Source: CAYTPI01 sp964439625 (GTDB lineage Bacteria > Chloroflexota > Anaerolineae > Aggregatilineales > UBA3940). Taken from it: a DNA stretch of 64,000 nucleotides. The stretch is taken from positions 1 to 64,000 of the forward strand of contig CAYTPI010000019.1 in assembly GCA_964439625.1 (NCBI GenBank). Reading direction: 5' to 3'. The position numbers and the translations under genes are program-made. This document shows, in pieces, positions 9,280-19,020 of this stretch. Below the pieces are notes generated by a model. It did not search any database and was not told where the DNA came from. It was given only the letters and a program-made list of their open reading frames with translations. How positions within the stretch are numbered: the first letter of the stretch is position 1; the number at the start of each line of letters is the position of its first letter.

Positions 9280-10731
9280 GTGGCTAAAACACCGATTACA
9301 GTGGCATACGGTGACGGCATCGGGCCGGAGATTATGGAAGCCTGCCTGTTGATGCTGAAAGAGGCGGGGGCAGAGATCGAAATTACGGAAGTGATGCTCG
9401 GTCAGAAAGCGTACCAATCAGGTATTCTGACGGGTATCAGCGAAGAAGCGTGGGAGTCGATCCGGCATACCAATGTGCTCTACAAGGCCCCGCTGACCAC
9501 GCCGCAGGGCGAAGGCTACAAGTCCGTCAATGTGACGCTGCGTAAATCGCTGGGGCTGTATGCCAACATCCGTCCAGTCGTCACTTACACACCGTACATC
9601 CATTCATCCTTCGAGAACCTCAACATTGTGATCGTCCGCGAAAATGAGGAAGACCTTTACGGTGCTATTGAGCACCGTCAAACGGACGAGGTTTACCAGA
9701 CGCTCAAGCTGATCACCCGACCGGGTACGGAAAAGATCGTGCGCTATGCCTTTGAGTATGCGCGTCGCTTCGGGCGGCAGAAGGTTACCTGTATGACGAA
9801 AGACAACATCATGAAGCTGACCGATGGCTTGTTCCATAAGGTGTTCAATGAGATTGCCTTAGAATACCCGGAGATCGAATCAGAGCATATGATCATCGAT
9901 ATTGGGTCGGCACGTTTGGCAGCCAGCCCAGCTATGTTTGACGTAATTGTGACTCTCAACCTCTATGGTGACATTATCTCGGATATTGCCGCCCAGATTG
10001 CTGGCTCGGTAGGGTTGGCGGGCTCTGCCAACATCGGTGATCAAACCGCAATGTTTGAAGCCGTACATGGCTCTGCACCTGACATCACGGGGAAGGGTTT
10101 AGCAAACCCCACTGGTTTGATGCACGCAGGTTCCTTCATGATGCGCCATATTGGCCAGCCGGAGGTCTCCGTCCGTTTGCGCAACGCCTGGCGCGTTACG
10201 ATTGAGGACGGCATTCACACGCCGGATATTTATCGGAAAGAAGTCAGCAAGAAGCTGGTCGGCACGCTGGACTTCGCCAAAGAGGTAATCAAGCGGTTAG
10301 GTAAAGAACCCAAAAACTTACCCGTGGCCCGCGTCCGTAGTGGTGTAAGCCCGCACATCGAGACCAAAGTGACGCACATCCCCGTGACCAACAAAGAGCT
10401 AATCGGCGTGGATGTCTTCCTCGATTGGAGTGAAGGTGGCCGCAACCCTAATGCTCTTGGCGAACAGTTAAGTAAGGCCAACGGCGATGGCCTCGACCTG
10501 ATTATGATCACCAATCGGGGTCAAAAAGTTTGGCCCGCCGATAACGTCCAGACGCTGCTGACCGATCACTGGCGCTGCCGCTTCCAAATGGCAGCCGGAG
10601 AAGCTACAGATCATGCTGCCTTGGTTGCCTTGCTCAAGCGCATTACGGGGCTGGGGCTGGAGTTTATCAAGATTGAGAATCTCTACTCGTTTGATGGAGT
10701 GCGCGGCTTCTCATTGGGGCAGGGCCAGTAG
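9280..10731 (+). CDS. icd: Isocitrate dehydrogenase, Thermus-type with C-terminal extension
   Basis: 483 residues from the GTG at 9280 (TAAGGA 8 bases upstream); an upstream in-frame GTG at 9238 would add 14 residues. It oxidatively decarboxylates isocitrate to 2-oxoglutarate in the TCA cycle. Visible are the GDGIGPEI opening, the substrate loop KSVNVTLRKSLGLYANIRP, VRENEEDLYGAIEH, the Lys/Asn segment TKDNIMKLTDG, the metal-binding NLYGDIISDIAAQ, and the cofactor segment FEAVHGSAPDITGKGLANPT. A C-terminal domain of about 140 residues (GVDVF..., MITNRGQ, DHWRCRF, FDGVRGF) closely follows the long Thermus enzyme and is missing from short E. coli-type enzymes. Cofactor preference cannot be settled by eye. 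Confidence 0.9.
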   Translation: MAKTPITVAYGDGIGPEIMEACLLMLKEAGAEIEITEVMLGQKAYQSGILTGISEEAWESIRHTNVLYKAPLTTPQGEGYKSVNVTLRKSLGLYANIRPVVTYTPYIHSSFENLNIVIVRENEEDLYGAIEHRQTDEVYQTLKLITRPGTEKIVRYAFEYARRFGRQKVTCMTKDNIMKLTDGLFHKVFNEIALEYPEIESEHMIIDIGSARLAASPAMFDVIVTLNLYGDIISDIAAQIAGSVGLAGSANIGDQTAMFEAVHGSAPDITGKGLANPTGLMHAGSFMMRHIGQPEVSVRLRNAWRVTIEDGIHTPDIYRKEVSKKLVGTLDFAKEVIKRLGKEPKNLPVARVRSGVSPHIETKVTHIPVTNKELIGVDVFLDWSEGGRNPNALGEQLSKANGDGLDLIMITNRGQKVWPADNVQTLLTDHWRCRFQMAAGEATDHAALVALLKRITGLGLEFIKIENLYSFDGVRGFSLGQGQ

Positions 10732-10895
10732 GGATTAGGATGCTCAGCCATTAATGACTGGGCTAAATGTTGCTTTGGCTCAGTCTATCTGAATCCAAAC
10801 GACCTTCATTCGCAGGTAAGCTGTCGAAAGTTTGTTAAACTCGCTGGAACGAATATCATAAGAGGCGGTAACAACGTATCGACAGGTAACGCTCT

Positions 10896-12245
10896 GTGAG
10901 AGCTTCAAAACAAATGGCCCCGATAATCCTTGCGCTTGTGGTGTTGGTCGGGTGCGGCGCTGCTGCTGCTCCGGAACCCGAAGCCGAGGCTACTGAACCA
11001 ACTGAAGCAGCGCCAACCCTTCAAGTAGCAGAGAGTGAAAATATTGAAGCGCAAGATGCTGCTGCCACTGCGGTTGAGGAAAATAGCGAAGATAATACCT
11101 TGGTTGTCTGGGTACCGGAAGTGATCAACCCTGGGGCGGACACGCCTGGAAGCGAAGCGCTGCTGACCATGCTGGCGCAGTTCGATGAGACCAACCCTGA
11201 TATCGAGGTGATTGTTGAAGTCAAGCGCGTCAGTGGTGATGGTAGCATGCTGTCATACTTGCAATCGGCACCACCCGTAGCACCATCCGTCGTGCCTGAT
11301 CTTGTCTTGCTGGATCGCAATGGCCTCGTCACGGCGCAAACGAATGACCTGATCGTGCCCATTGAAGATTTGATCGACCCAGAAGTGACCACTCACCTCT
11401 ACCCGATTGCGGTCGAAATGGGGACGGTCGATGGCACGGTGGCAGGTGTTAACTATTTACTGAATACCGATCATCTCATTTACCGGGCGACCTTCTTCCC
11501 CTCGCGCGTACCTAACACATATGATGCTGTCTTAGCTGGGCTGACGCCCTTTGCCTTTCCGGCTGGTCCCTTGAGTGACATCAACCGCACGACGCTGACG
11601 CAGTACCTGGCGGAGGGTGGACGCTTGGTTGATGAGAATGGGGAGCCGGTGCTCGATGCTGAGCCGCTCTCCGATGTACTCGCTTTTTATGCCGATGCCA
11701 AACGGCTCAATGTGATCGATACAAACTTGTTCCAAATTGCAGATGCGGCTCAAACGTTGCAATTATACCGCGACCGGCAGGTCAACATGGCGGAAGTCAG
11801 TGCGCGTGACTACCTGCTTATTCGCGAAACAATCCCCAACACCCGACCAACCTGGACGCCAACCGCAACCGGTGACCCCACCGGGTTGCTAACTGGCTGG
11901 TCGTGGGCCGTCACCACGCGGGACTCGCTAAGGCAAGAACGAGCCATAACCTTCATCAACTTTGTGCTGAACCCGATTGTGCATGGCACCTATACGCTCA
12001 ACGCCGGTTGGGTGCCCTCACAGACCACCGCGCTGGAGGTCTGGGGGAATGATGACCCCTATGTGGCATTCGCTGATGTGCTGCTGCAAAACGCGCTGAT
12101 CCTACCTTCGCAGTCTGTCCGCAACACCCCCGGTGAGGCCATGCAGCAGGCTGTTGAGGAAGTACTGCTGGATAACGCACGCCCCATTCAAGCGGCTAGC
12201 CAAGCAGCGAATGCAGTTAATTCAGTTGAGGGAGAAGTCCAATAA
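10896..12245 (+). CDS. Extracellular solute-binding lipoprotein (family 1-like)
   Basis: 449 residues. The lipobox LVGC (Cys20) is followed by an Ala/Glu/Pro/Thr-rich linker to about residue 65. The body follows the sugar-type solute-binding fold: NTLVVWVPE, LAQFDETNPDIEVIVE, a VPDLVLLD strand, GVNYLLNTDHLIYRATFF, and a C-terminal helix with GEAMQQAVEEVL. Such proteins deliver ligands to ABC importers, but no permease or ATPase lies nearby; the next gene, 32 bp downstream, is a GT-C enzyme. It may therefore be an orphan receptor or serve surface-polysaccharide work. GTG start at 10896. Confidence 0.78.
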   Translation: MRASKQMAPIILALVVLVGCGAAAAPEPEAEATEPTEAAPTLQVAESENIEAQDAAATAVEENSEDNTLVVWVPEVINPGADTPGSEALLTMLAQFDETNPDIEVIVEVKRVSGDGSMLSYLQSAPPVAPSVVPDLVLLDRNGLVTAQTNDLIVPIEDLIDPEVTTHLYPIAVEMGTVDGTVAGVNYLLNTDHLIYRATFFPSRVPNTYDAVLAGLTPFAFPAGPLSDINRTTLTQYLAEGGRLVDENGEPVLDAEPLSDVLAFYADAKRLNVIDTNLFQIADAAQTLQLYRDRQVNMAEVSARDYLLIRETIPNTRPTWTPTATGDPTGLLTGWSWAVTTRDSLRQERAITFINFVLNPIVHGTYTLNAGWVPSQTTALEVWGNDDPYVAFADVLLQNALILPSQSVRNTPGEAMQQAVEEVLLDNARPIQAASQAANAVNSVEGEVQ

Positions 12246-12277
12246 AAAAACAGCCCCAGTCTCATTCCGCAGATCGC

Positions 12278-13837
12278 GTGCTGTTCCCGCCTTACACGCT
12301 TTTGATTGGGTCTATTATTTTGATGGGGGCCTTTATTATTCGGCTAGTGAACAATATGGCTCTGCCTTTGTTCGTCGATGAGACCTACCATATTATTCGC
12401 GGGCAGTTATTTCTAGACGGCGTCTACTTTGCCGGAATCGAAAAAAATAAGTGGTTGTTCGGCCCCTTCATCGCGATTTTCAACCCAACTGGGCCAGAAG
12501 CCCCTTTCATCGGTCGCTACGTGAATATCTTGCTGGGCATATTGACTTTAGCGCTGACCGTCAAGATTGGCGCTCGCCTTGCCGATTGGCGTACAGGTCT
12601 CTTGGCGGGTGCATTCTACATGGTTGTGCCGTTAGCGGCCTACCATGAGCGAGAAGCCTTGGTTGACCCTCTAATGGGCGTTTTTGCGGCTGCAAGTGTC
12701 TGGGTAACGTTGTCCATGGTGCGTCGCCCCAACCTTCGCTTGGCTGTGTTACTAAGCATGACGTTAGCTCTAAGCCGTCTGACAAAAGCTTCGATGGTCG
12801 GGTTTTTCTTGCTGCCTTTCGCGGGGGTTGTGCTCTTTACGCTGCTTGACGATGCAGCAGTGACTTGGCGCAATGCAATTTCCATACTACGAACTCGCCT
12901 CAAGCAGCCGCTGCACCGCCAAAAGTTTATGCGGACACTTGCTTACACAGCCATCGGTGTGGCGCTTAGTTTGGTTATTGTCGGGGTGGCTTACCAAATC
13001 GCCGATCAGGTCGGGGGCCAAGTATCACGCAGTCGTTACTCATTGGAGCTTAGGAATTTTGCCTTTCATCTTATTTGGGGGCGGGCCGCACCAGGGTACT
13101 TGACGAAAGAATTCGTTAAATTTGCACAAGTCCATCTCCTGTTTCTAACGCCCAGCGTACTCATCCTGATGGCAGCAGCCGTTCTTGCCAGCTTCACGCA
13201 GCAAGACCAACGCGTGATCGCTTTCTTGCTGATTCCCGCAGTCTTGTTTGCCTTCATCCCCGTTTTTGCGGAAAGACCTGTGGCAGATGGCTCTGAACTG
13301 CCAGCGCGATACTTCTACCAAGACGCGCCTTGGAGTGCTCTACTTGCGGCACTTGGGGTCGCCCCGCTTGTCGGGTGGTTGAAGCGGCGCCTGCAATCTT
13401 CGGTCATCCATGAGGCCGTGCTTAACCGATGGATGATTGCGCTCAGTCTGCTGATCCCTTTTGCCTTTACAATGACGCTAATAGTCGCCCCCCGTCAATC
13501 TCCGCTTGTCTACCCAGCACAGGACATATGGCGTGGGTATTTGCATGAAGACATGATACATACGTTACAGGCTGCCCATGCCGCTGAGCCAGAGAAGCCA
13601 ATGCAAATTTATGTGAATGGGCCTGAGCCATTATGGCTAGAAACGCACTTTGGCCCCCGTGTTGCCAACATTGAAACGGGCGTCAATCTTCAGGAACTAT
13701 CAGGGGCGGCATTGGACAAATGGCTCGCTGATGATTACTTGCTTGTTCTCCTCCTGCATGAGGGATGCCCGAACTTCAACGAGGCCATCTCACCGGCGTA
13801 TCGACAGTCGTTTTACTGTTTTGAGTTAGAAGCATAG
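12278..13837 (+). CDS. GT-C membrane glycosyltransferase (GT39/ArnT-like), short form
   Basis: 519 residues, about ten membrane helices. TM1 is at about 7-27, followed by the acidic pair FVDETYH (about 33-39), where GT-C enzymes keep their catalytic Asp/Glu in the first outer loop. KNKWL, NPTGPE and YHEREALVDPLMG are shared with the five paralogues at 34.0-45.5 kb. It should move a sugar from a polyprenyl-phosphate carrier to an unknown acceptor on the outer face. Like the 34026 gene it lacks the long soluble C-terminus of the other four. The GTG at 12278 has no ribosome site; GGGAGAAG sits at the end of the previous gene, so coupled translation, or a non-standard ATA start at 12242, is possible. 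Confidence 0.8.
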   Translation: MLFPPYTLLIGSIILMGAFIIRLVNNMALPLFVDETYHIIRGQLFLDGVYFAGIEKNKWLFGPFIAIFNPTGPEAPFIGRYVNILLGILTLALTVKIGARLADWRTGLLAGAFYMVVPLAAYHEREALVDPLMGVFAAASVWVTLSMVRRPNLRLAVLLSMTLALSRLTKASMVGFFLLPFAGVVLFTLLDDAAVTWRNAISILRTRLKQPLHRQKFMRTLAYTAIGVALSLVIVGVAYQIADQVGGQVSRSRYSLELRNFAFHLIWGRAAPGYLTKEFVKFAQVHLLFLTPSVLILMAAAVLASFTQQDQRVIAFLLIPAVLFAFIPVFAERPVADGSELPARYFYQDAPWSALLAALGVAPLVGWLKRRLQSSVIHEAVLNRWMIALSLLIPFAFTMTLIVAPRQSPLVYPAQDIWRGYLHEDMIHTLQAAHAAEPEKPMQIYVNGPEPLWLETHFGPRVANIETGVNLQELSGAALDKWLADDYLLVLLLHEGCPNFNEAISPAYRQSFYCFELEA

Positions 13838-13896
13838 TACGCTTACGGCAGCATCACCACAGGGGAGGATATCGCGCTTCTGCGTGGAGTGAGGTC

Positions 13897-13927
13897 AAGG
13901 TCTGGAGAGTTCTCCCCAGACCTTTTT
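13897..13927 (+). terminator. Rho-independent terminator after the GT-C gene
   Basis: AAGGTCTGG (13897-13905) pairs with CCAGACCTT (13916-13924), with an extra inner GAG/CTC pairing, followed by T13925-T13927. It sits between two converging genes and has its T run on the plus strand. Confidence 0.7.
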
Positions 13928-13931
13928 GCAG

Positions 13932-15080
13932 CTAATAGCGCAAAATCGCAGCGATGGAGGTGTCGCTCGGCATTTGGGTTGGGGGTAGCACATGGACTTT
14001 GCCGCCTGTCTTTAAAGTGCGGACGGCAGCTATATCCAACAGGTCGTCATTGGCAATGTGCTGCTCACTGTCAAATGCGAATGTATCTTTATCAGCATCG
14101 TAGCGACCCCAACAGTGTGCCCCCATAGCAACCAGCAGTGTATCGACGCGCCCATAATGCGCCGCACGGACAGCATCTTCGATGGCAGCCACTGACCGAT
14201 TGCTATTGAGTAGGTTGTTATAGGCCTTGATGGCCTTATCTTGGGCCTCTTTGAAGATTGGTTCAACGATTGCCCATGCTTTAGCGTGCAATTCTTTATC
14301 ATTGGACTTATCGGGGTTGCCGATAATGCCCTTATCAGCTAAGTTATCATAAGTATTGGCCTGCTGGTAGATCGGGTGCAGGTAGTCAACGGTTGCCAAC
14401 AGCAGCGGCGGGGTTTGGTCGCCGAAGACGGCATGCAGACCTTTATCTAACTGGCGAAAATAGCGCAGAATGCGATCTTTATGCTCATCATCTGGGTCGT
14501 GCCCATGGAACAGCGCACCGCCGCCACCGGAACTACCCATTGATCTATACTGTAACTGCTTCTCTGTCTGTTCATGGAACAAGGCATCTGCGAGGCTGGT
14601 TGGGACATCATCAAGTGGGACTTCAGAGATGTTATCGCGTGAGCCTCGTAGCAGGCGCACTTGCTTCTGACTGACTGCCAGCACGTAAAACTGACCGTTG
14701 TTTACAACCAACGGCAGCAGTGGCTTGATGTGAAAGCGCTCATTGACCATCACCATTTCCTCGAAGCTGGCGGGCAACCGATAGCTGTAGAGGTAGCTGT
14801 TAGTCAGGAAGAGCGCCAAGCCATCACTTTGCCTCTGCCAGAAGTCGTAATCGCTTAATAGGTCTTGAGCAGGTTTCAGCAGACCGTCGATGTCATCTGC
14901 TGTTAGAGAATCCATGTTGCTTAGGTGATTGCGCGCTTGCTTCAAGAGGTTCTTAAAGCGAATTTCATTCTGTTTGACCTCACTGCCTGCGCGGTAGGTC
15001 GGCATGTAAATACTGATGTGTGGACCGGGTTCGCGGTCTTCCATTAGTTCGGCGAGTGCCTGATTGTTCAGAATTGCCAT
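13932..15080 (-). CDS. baeRF-type protein (bacterial relative of eRF1/Vms1)
   Basis: 382 residues, soluble. The layout matches bacterial archaeo-eukaryotic release-factor-like families (baeRF family 3/7): an N-terminal ISIYMPTYRAG segment, a central GLALFLTNSYLYSYRLP and VNNGQFYVLAVSQKQVRLLRG strand pair, a His/Asp/Gly-rich loop (GGGGALFHGHDPDDEHK) in the place where eRF1 relatives carry their active loop, and a closing domain with LLATVDYLHPIYQQANTYDN and a GNPDK turn. Eukaryotic relatives release or cleave peptidyl-tRNA on stalled ribosomes; a similar role here is inference. AAAGGACG lies about 9 bases before the ATG. It is divergent from the LtrA gene. Confidence 0.72.
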   Translation of the reverse strand: MAILNNQALAELMEDREPGPHISIYMPTYRAGSEVKQNEIRFKNLLKQARNHLSNMDSLTADDIDGLLKPAQDLLSDYDFWQRQSDGLALFLTNSYLYSYRLPASFEEMVMVNERFHIKPLLPLVVNNGQFYVLAVSQKQVRLLRGSRDNISEVPLDDVPTSLADALFHEQTEKQLQYRSMGSSGGGGALFHGHDPDDEHKDRILRYFRQLDKGLHAVFGDQTPPLLLATVDYLHPIYQQANTYDNLADKGIIGNPDKSNDKELHAKAWAIVEPIFKEAQDKAIKAYNNLLNSNRSVAAIEDAVRAAHYGRVDTLLVAMGAHCWGRYDADKDTFAFDSEQHIANDDLLDIAAVRTLKTGGKVHVLPPTQMPSDTSIAAILRY

Positions 15081-15461
15081 TAGCGTTGGCGTCCTTTCAA
15101 CTTGGTAACATACTGTGTATACGTGCGCCTGTCACTGGGGCAAAAGTATATGTACAGGCACATATCGACATGTCATATTATAAACATGTTAAGTTGAACC
15201 TATCGTATCATAATTTGAATAATCTTGGCGTCATGTCGGGTAAAAATCGGCTAAAAGTGTGATTATTGCGGGAGATATCTTTTTACTTGCTGAGCACAGC
15301 GTGTTTGGCGCAATATAAATACGAAGTGGCGTAGTATGCTAGTGTACAATGCTCTGAATTGTCATATGGTCTCATCGTGTTGTGACTTATAATTGCACAG
15401 AAGATACTCATCCTAAAACTAGAATCTTTTACAAAGGTCAATCCACTGGAGTAATAAGCCA
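15081..15461. other. 381-bp divergent intergenic region
   Basis: This gap separates the divergent baeRF and LtrA genes and must hold both promoters. A TATAAT at 15388-15393 could be the -10 of the LtrA gene, but no -35 of good quality lies at normal spacing. The region is AT-rich; I see no reading frame, RNA gene or strong hairpin in it. Confidence 0.4.
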
Positions 15462-16673
15462 ATGTCAGACTTGTTCACACGTCCAAGATATTTTCGTGAT
15501 GTTGTTTTTCACCGTCATACAGATCGGGCCGTTGGTTGGCTGGAGCTGTTTTATGATCTGGTCTACGTCGCCACTTTGATTCAGATTGGTAACTTTCTAA
15601 GTGACAACTTGACTCTGCTCGGCTTTGGTCAGTTTTTGATCATGATGTTTGTGGTTTGGTGGGCCTGGACGGGAGAGACGCTCTATCAGAATCGCTTTGT
15701 CGCGGATGATTTACTGCATCGCCTTTTCGTCTTCATCCAGATAGCAGGTATTGCTACCATCGGGCTCAGCATCAGTGAGGCCTTTGGTGATCTCTACATA
15801 CAGTTCACAATTGGCTATGTGATAGTCCGCTCTATGATGGTTGTGTTGTATATCCGAATCTACAAACTAGAATCGGAAAGTCGTTCGCAGTCGGCTAGTT
15901 TTATTATTGGCTTTAGCGGCGGTATTGCGATCTGGCTGGGGGCGATCTTTCTGCCAGCGGAATATCATTGGGTGGCTTGGCTTCTCGCCATTGTGTTTGA
16001 AATCAGCTTCTTTGCGCGTACATCAATGCTCTTAGATGCTAACAGTTGGAGCATCGATAGCCATCATGCTGTAGAGCGGTTTGGCATTTTTACAATTATC
16101 GTCTTGGGTGAGGCTTTCGTCAAAGTAATGGATGACGCTCAAGGTACAGTGTTGGGGCTTGAGCAGATATTATTCGGAATCGTGGGATTGGTTACCCTTT
16201 ACTGCCTCTGGTGGTTGTATTTCTCGGACATGGCTGGTGATGTTTGGAACCAACTTACTCCGCTTAAAGCTATTTCTTGGGCATACGGACACCTGTTCTT
16301 GTCGGTTGGCTTGGTGGCATTTGGCGTTGCAACGAAAAAACTATTCGCTGAGGCTGTCAAACACCCGACAGACCCTATCACAGATACATATCGCTTGCTC
16401 TTGACTGCTGCGATCACCTTTTTCCTGATCGCGTTAGCCTCAATCGATTACAGTGTGCAAGGTGCCACCACAGATAAAAACTCTGCTCTTAACGCACAAG
16501 TGCATTTTGTGAGTGCAATTGCCATCGTGATCGTTGGGTTTGTTATAACAGAGGTGACGGCGACGCAGTTTACAGCGATTGTTGCGGTTATTTTGCTGCT
16601 GCAAGTCGCGTTAAGTATCTATGAGGCTGCATCTGAACCTGAGCATCTGCCGCAGTCTGCTGAACATGGGTAA
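15462..16673 (+). CDS. LtrA-family membrane protein
   Basis: 403 residues with about ten membrane helices. The opening is diagnostic of the low-temperature-requirement A family: HTDRAVGWLELFYDLVYVAT, then WWAWTGETLYQNRF and DDLLHRLFVFIQ. Later landmarks are HHAVERFGIFTIIVLGEAFVK and WWLYFSD. The family is widespread and its biochemical function is unknown; LtrA was named from cold-sensitive Listeria mutants. GGAG lies about 12 bases before the ATG. It converges with the AraC gene, only 14 bp away. Confidence 0.88.
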   Translation: MSDLFTRPRYFRDVVFHRHTDRAVGWLELFYDLVYVATLIQIGNFLSDNLTLLGFGQFLIMMFVVWWAWTGETLYQNRFVADDLLHRLFVFIQIAGIATIGLSISEAFGDLYIQFTIGYVIVRSMMVVLYIRIYKLESESRSQSASFIIGFSGGIAIWLGAIFLPAEYHWVAWLLAIVFEISFFARTSMLLDANSWSIDSHHAVERFGIFTIIVLGEAFVKVMDDAQGTVLGLEQILFGIVGLVTLYCLWWLYFSDMAGDVWNQLTPLKAISWAYGHLFLSVGLVAFGVATKKLFAEAVKHPTDPITDTYRLLLTAAITFFLIALASIDYSVQGATTDKNSALNAQVHFVSAIAIVIVGFVITEVTATQFTAIVAVILLLQVALSIYEAASEPEHLPQSAEHG

Positions 16674-16687
16674 GCCTGCTTAGGCTG

Positions 16688-17686
16688 TTACTGAAAGCGC
16701 ATTCGGGCGATTTCAGGTGTTTGCCCCGTCCAAGAGCGGAAGGCTCGGAAGAACGAGTTCGGGTCTTTGTAGCCCAATAGGAAGGCAATCTGCCCATTGG
16801 TGTACTTGGAGCTTGCTAAATAATGATGTGCGAGTTCTTTGCGCAACCCGTCTAGTACTTCTTGAAAGTTTGTCCCCTCATTTCTCAGATACCGTTGGAG
16901 CGTCCGCGGACTGATGGCTAAGCGTGAGGCGACATCGCCAACTTTGTACTGCCCACTGGCGAGAATTTCCATGAGGCAGGCGCGTACTTTTTCCGTGTAG
17001 GACGCCCTTTGGTCTAGATCCTTCATTCGTTTATTAAGTTCCGGCTCAAAGATTGCCCACATTGCATCGTTTGCAGTAAGGAAAGGGCGCTCTGCATCTG
17101 CCGCTGCAAACCTCACCCCGTCGAAATCAGAGATGGTCATCTCAACACCAAAGAAATCTTCATAGACCTGTTTTTCTGGGAACGTTCTCTTTGTATAAAC
17201 ATTTAGTGGTATCAAGTGTTCGCGGGTTGCCATCCGAGGCATGTGCACCCACCAGCTCAATTCTGCCGCAATGAAGCTTGCCGGTAAACAACTTTGATCG
17301 TGCAGGATTGTGTTAATGGTGATGGTCGTATGTTCGCTTGTGATGTCAGTGTGGAGGCGAATGGGGCCGACGATTGGCTTATAATAACCAATGCGCTTGG
17401 CGGCCACATTCAGATTGGCGCTGCAAAAAGAGGCGAATATTGGTGGGCTGAATGTCTCTGGTCTCGCACTGAGCGCAAAGTCTAAGGGAAACGTGAGGTT
17501 ATCTTGCTGAACAACCTCCAGCGCGCGCCACAGTCTTGACATTTCAGTGGCTGTTACCATCGGTGACTTGCGTGAAAAGAGATCAAGCGGCAGGCTCGCA
17601 GCGCGCAGAATATCTTGCGGTGCAATGTCCAAGTCTTTCAACATGACCAGCCAACCATTATCCAGCCTATATTTGTGATTATCCAT
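16688..17686 (-). CDS. AraC-family transcriptional regulator with Arabinose_bd-type N-terminus
   Basis: 332 residues. The first about 210 residues match the regulator domain common in OruR/ArgR-like AraC proteins (LSARPETFSPPIFASFCSAN and the acidic AELSWWVHMPRM part). The C-terminal two helix-turn-helix units are clear: VGDVASRLAISPRTLQRYLR, then ASSKYTNGQIAFLLGYKDP and the FFRAFRSWTGQTP signature. The gene lies 66 bp downstream of the P450 gene in the same direction, so it may control that cluster. The effector is unknown. Confidence 0.88.
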   Translation of the reverse strand: MDNHKYRLDNGWLVMLKDLDIAPQDILRAASLPLDLFSRKSPMVTATEMSRLWRALEVVQQDNLTFPLDFALSARPETFSPPIFASFCSANLNVAAKRIGYYKPIVGPIRLHTDITSEHTTITINTILHDQSCLPASFIAAELSWWVHMPRMATREHLIPLNVYTKRTFPEKQVYEDFFGVEMTISDFDGVRFAAADAERPFLTANDAMWAIFEPELNKRMKDLDQRASYTEKVRACLMEILASGQYKVGDVASRLAISPRTLQRYLRNEGTNFQEVLDGLRKELAHHYLASSKYTNGQIAFLLGYKDPNSFFRAFRSWTGQTPEIARMRFQ

Positions 17687-17752
17687 AGTATTCCGTTCTT
17701 TCTTTACGTCGCACCTGCCCGCAAACCAACTGGTTCATCCGGACTTATGAAC

Positions 17753-18982
17753 CTATAGCGGCGCACGTGCTCGTACTTCTTTGTACGCAACAGGAAGGCG
17801 TTTAGGGTCGCGTACCACATTGTTATCACGTTGAGGCAATTCTTTGGCTGGCCTAGCCAATGTCAAGCCGTGCACTCTTTGTAGTAGGGTATTAATAGCG
17901 ATGCGACCTTCTAAGCGAGCCAATGGTGCCCCAACACAATAGTGTACGCCATAACCGAATCCTATATGTTTATTGTTCTTACGGCTAATATCGAACTGAT
18001 CCGCATGGTTGAATTGCGTCGGATCATGGTTGGCAGCCCCTAATATCACAATGACGCTTGCCCCTCGCCGAATCGTTTCACCACTAATTTTGACATCCTC
18101 AGCCGCATAACGTTCAGTCGCCCGTTCAACGGGCCCATCGTAGCGCAGGAACTCCTCAATGGCGTTTTCGATTAATGCCGGGTTTCGTTGAAGCTGGCGC
18201 ATCTGGGCTGGATGTTCGAGTAAGGCCAGTGTACCATTAATAATCAGGTTAACAGTTGTCTCGTGCCCTGCGACGATCAACAAGGCAATCATGCTGTAGA
18301 GTTCCGGCATCGAGAGCCGGTCTCCAGCCTCTTCTGCTTGAGTGAGGGTTGAGATCAAGTCGTCCTGTGGGTTAGCGCGCCGCTCCGCCACAATCTCACC
18401 AATGTAGTGGGCAAACGCCATCATCTCTTGGACGTAATCACCCCCAGTATAATCGCCGATGAAAGCATTTGACCAGACTCGGAAGCGTTCGCGATCCGCT
18501 GGGGGAATGCCCAGCAGTTCCGCAATCACAGTGATCGGCAGCGGGAAGGCATAGGCATCAACCAGATCGACCGGCCCCTTAGCCGGGAAGGCGTCAATCA
18601 GGTCATCGGCAATTTGTTGAATATTAGGTGCTAGCGCCTGTACATGCCGGTTAGTGAAGGCTTTGCTCACCAAGGTTCGCAAGCGAGTGTGGTCGGCGCC
18701 ATCAACACTGAGCATATTGTGATACAGAAAATAGTACAGATCGTTCATGTTGCGCTGCCGTCGTTGGGTCTGTGTCAGCGTATTATTGTAGTCTTTAACG
18801 AAGCGTTTGTGATCAGACAGGATTTTCCGTGCCTCTTTGTACCCCGTCACAACCCATGTGTACGCTCCATATGACGGCAGCCGCATAATCGGTTTATCTG
18901 CCCGCATCGCGGCATAGGTCGGGTAGGGGTTGGTTCTAAATGCCTGACCATCAAGCTGGTATTTTGCTTGTTTCTTAAACAT
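17753..18982 (-). CDS. Cytochrome P450
   Basis: 409 residues, soluble bacterial type. The I-helix oxygen-binding motif is AGHETT, the K-helix ExxR is EFLR, and the heme loop is FGYGVHYCVGAPLAR with the axial Cys near residue 350. It should use external ferredoxin and reductase, none of which is in the window. Substrate is unknown; the SDR upstream and the alpha/beta hydrolase before it suggest oxidation of a hydrophobic or alcohol substrate. A strong hairpin lies in the leader (19021-19056), so the P450 may have its own promoter rather than reading through from the SDR. Confidence 0.93.
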   Translation of the reverse strand: MFKKQAKYQLDGQAFRTNPYPTYAAMRADKPIMRLPSYGAYTWVVTGYKEARKILSDHKRFVKDYNNTLTQTQRRQRNMNDLYYFLYHNMLSVDGADHTRLRTLVSKAFTNRHVQALAPNIQQIADDLIDAFPAKGPVDLVDAYAFPLPITVIAELLGIPPADRERFRVWSNAFIGDYTGGDYVQEMMAFAHYIGEIVAERRANPQDDLISTLTQAEEAGDRLSMPELYSMIALLIVAGHETTVNLIINGTLALLEHPAQMRQLQRNPALIENAIEEFLRYDGPVERATERYAAEDVKISGETIRRGASVIVILGAANHDPTQFNHADQFDISRKNNKHIGFGYGVHYCVGAPLARLEGRIAINTLLQRVHGLTLARPAKELPQRDNNVVRDPKRLPVAYKEVRARAPL

Positions 18983-19020
18983 TAAAGTGGCTTATTATCC
19001 CTTCAAAGTAAATTAAAGTA

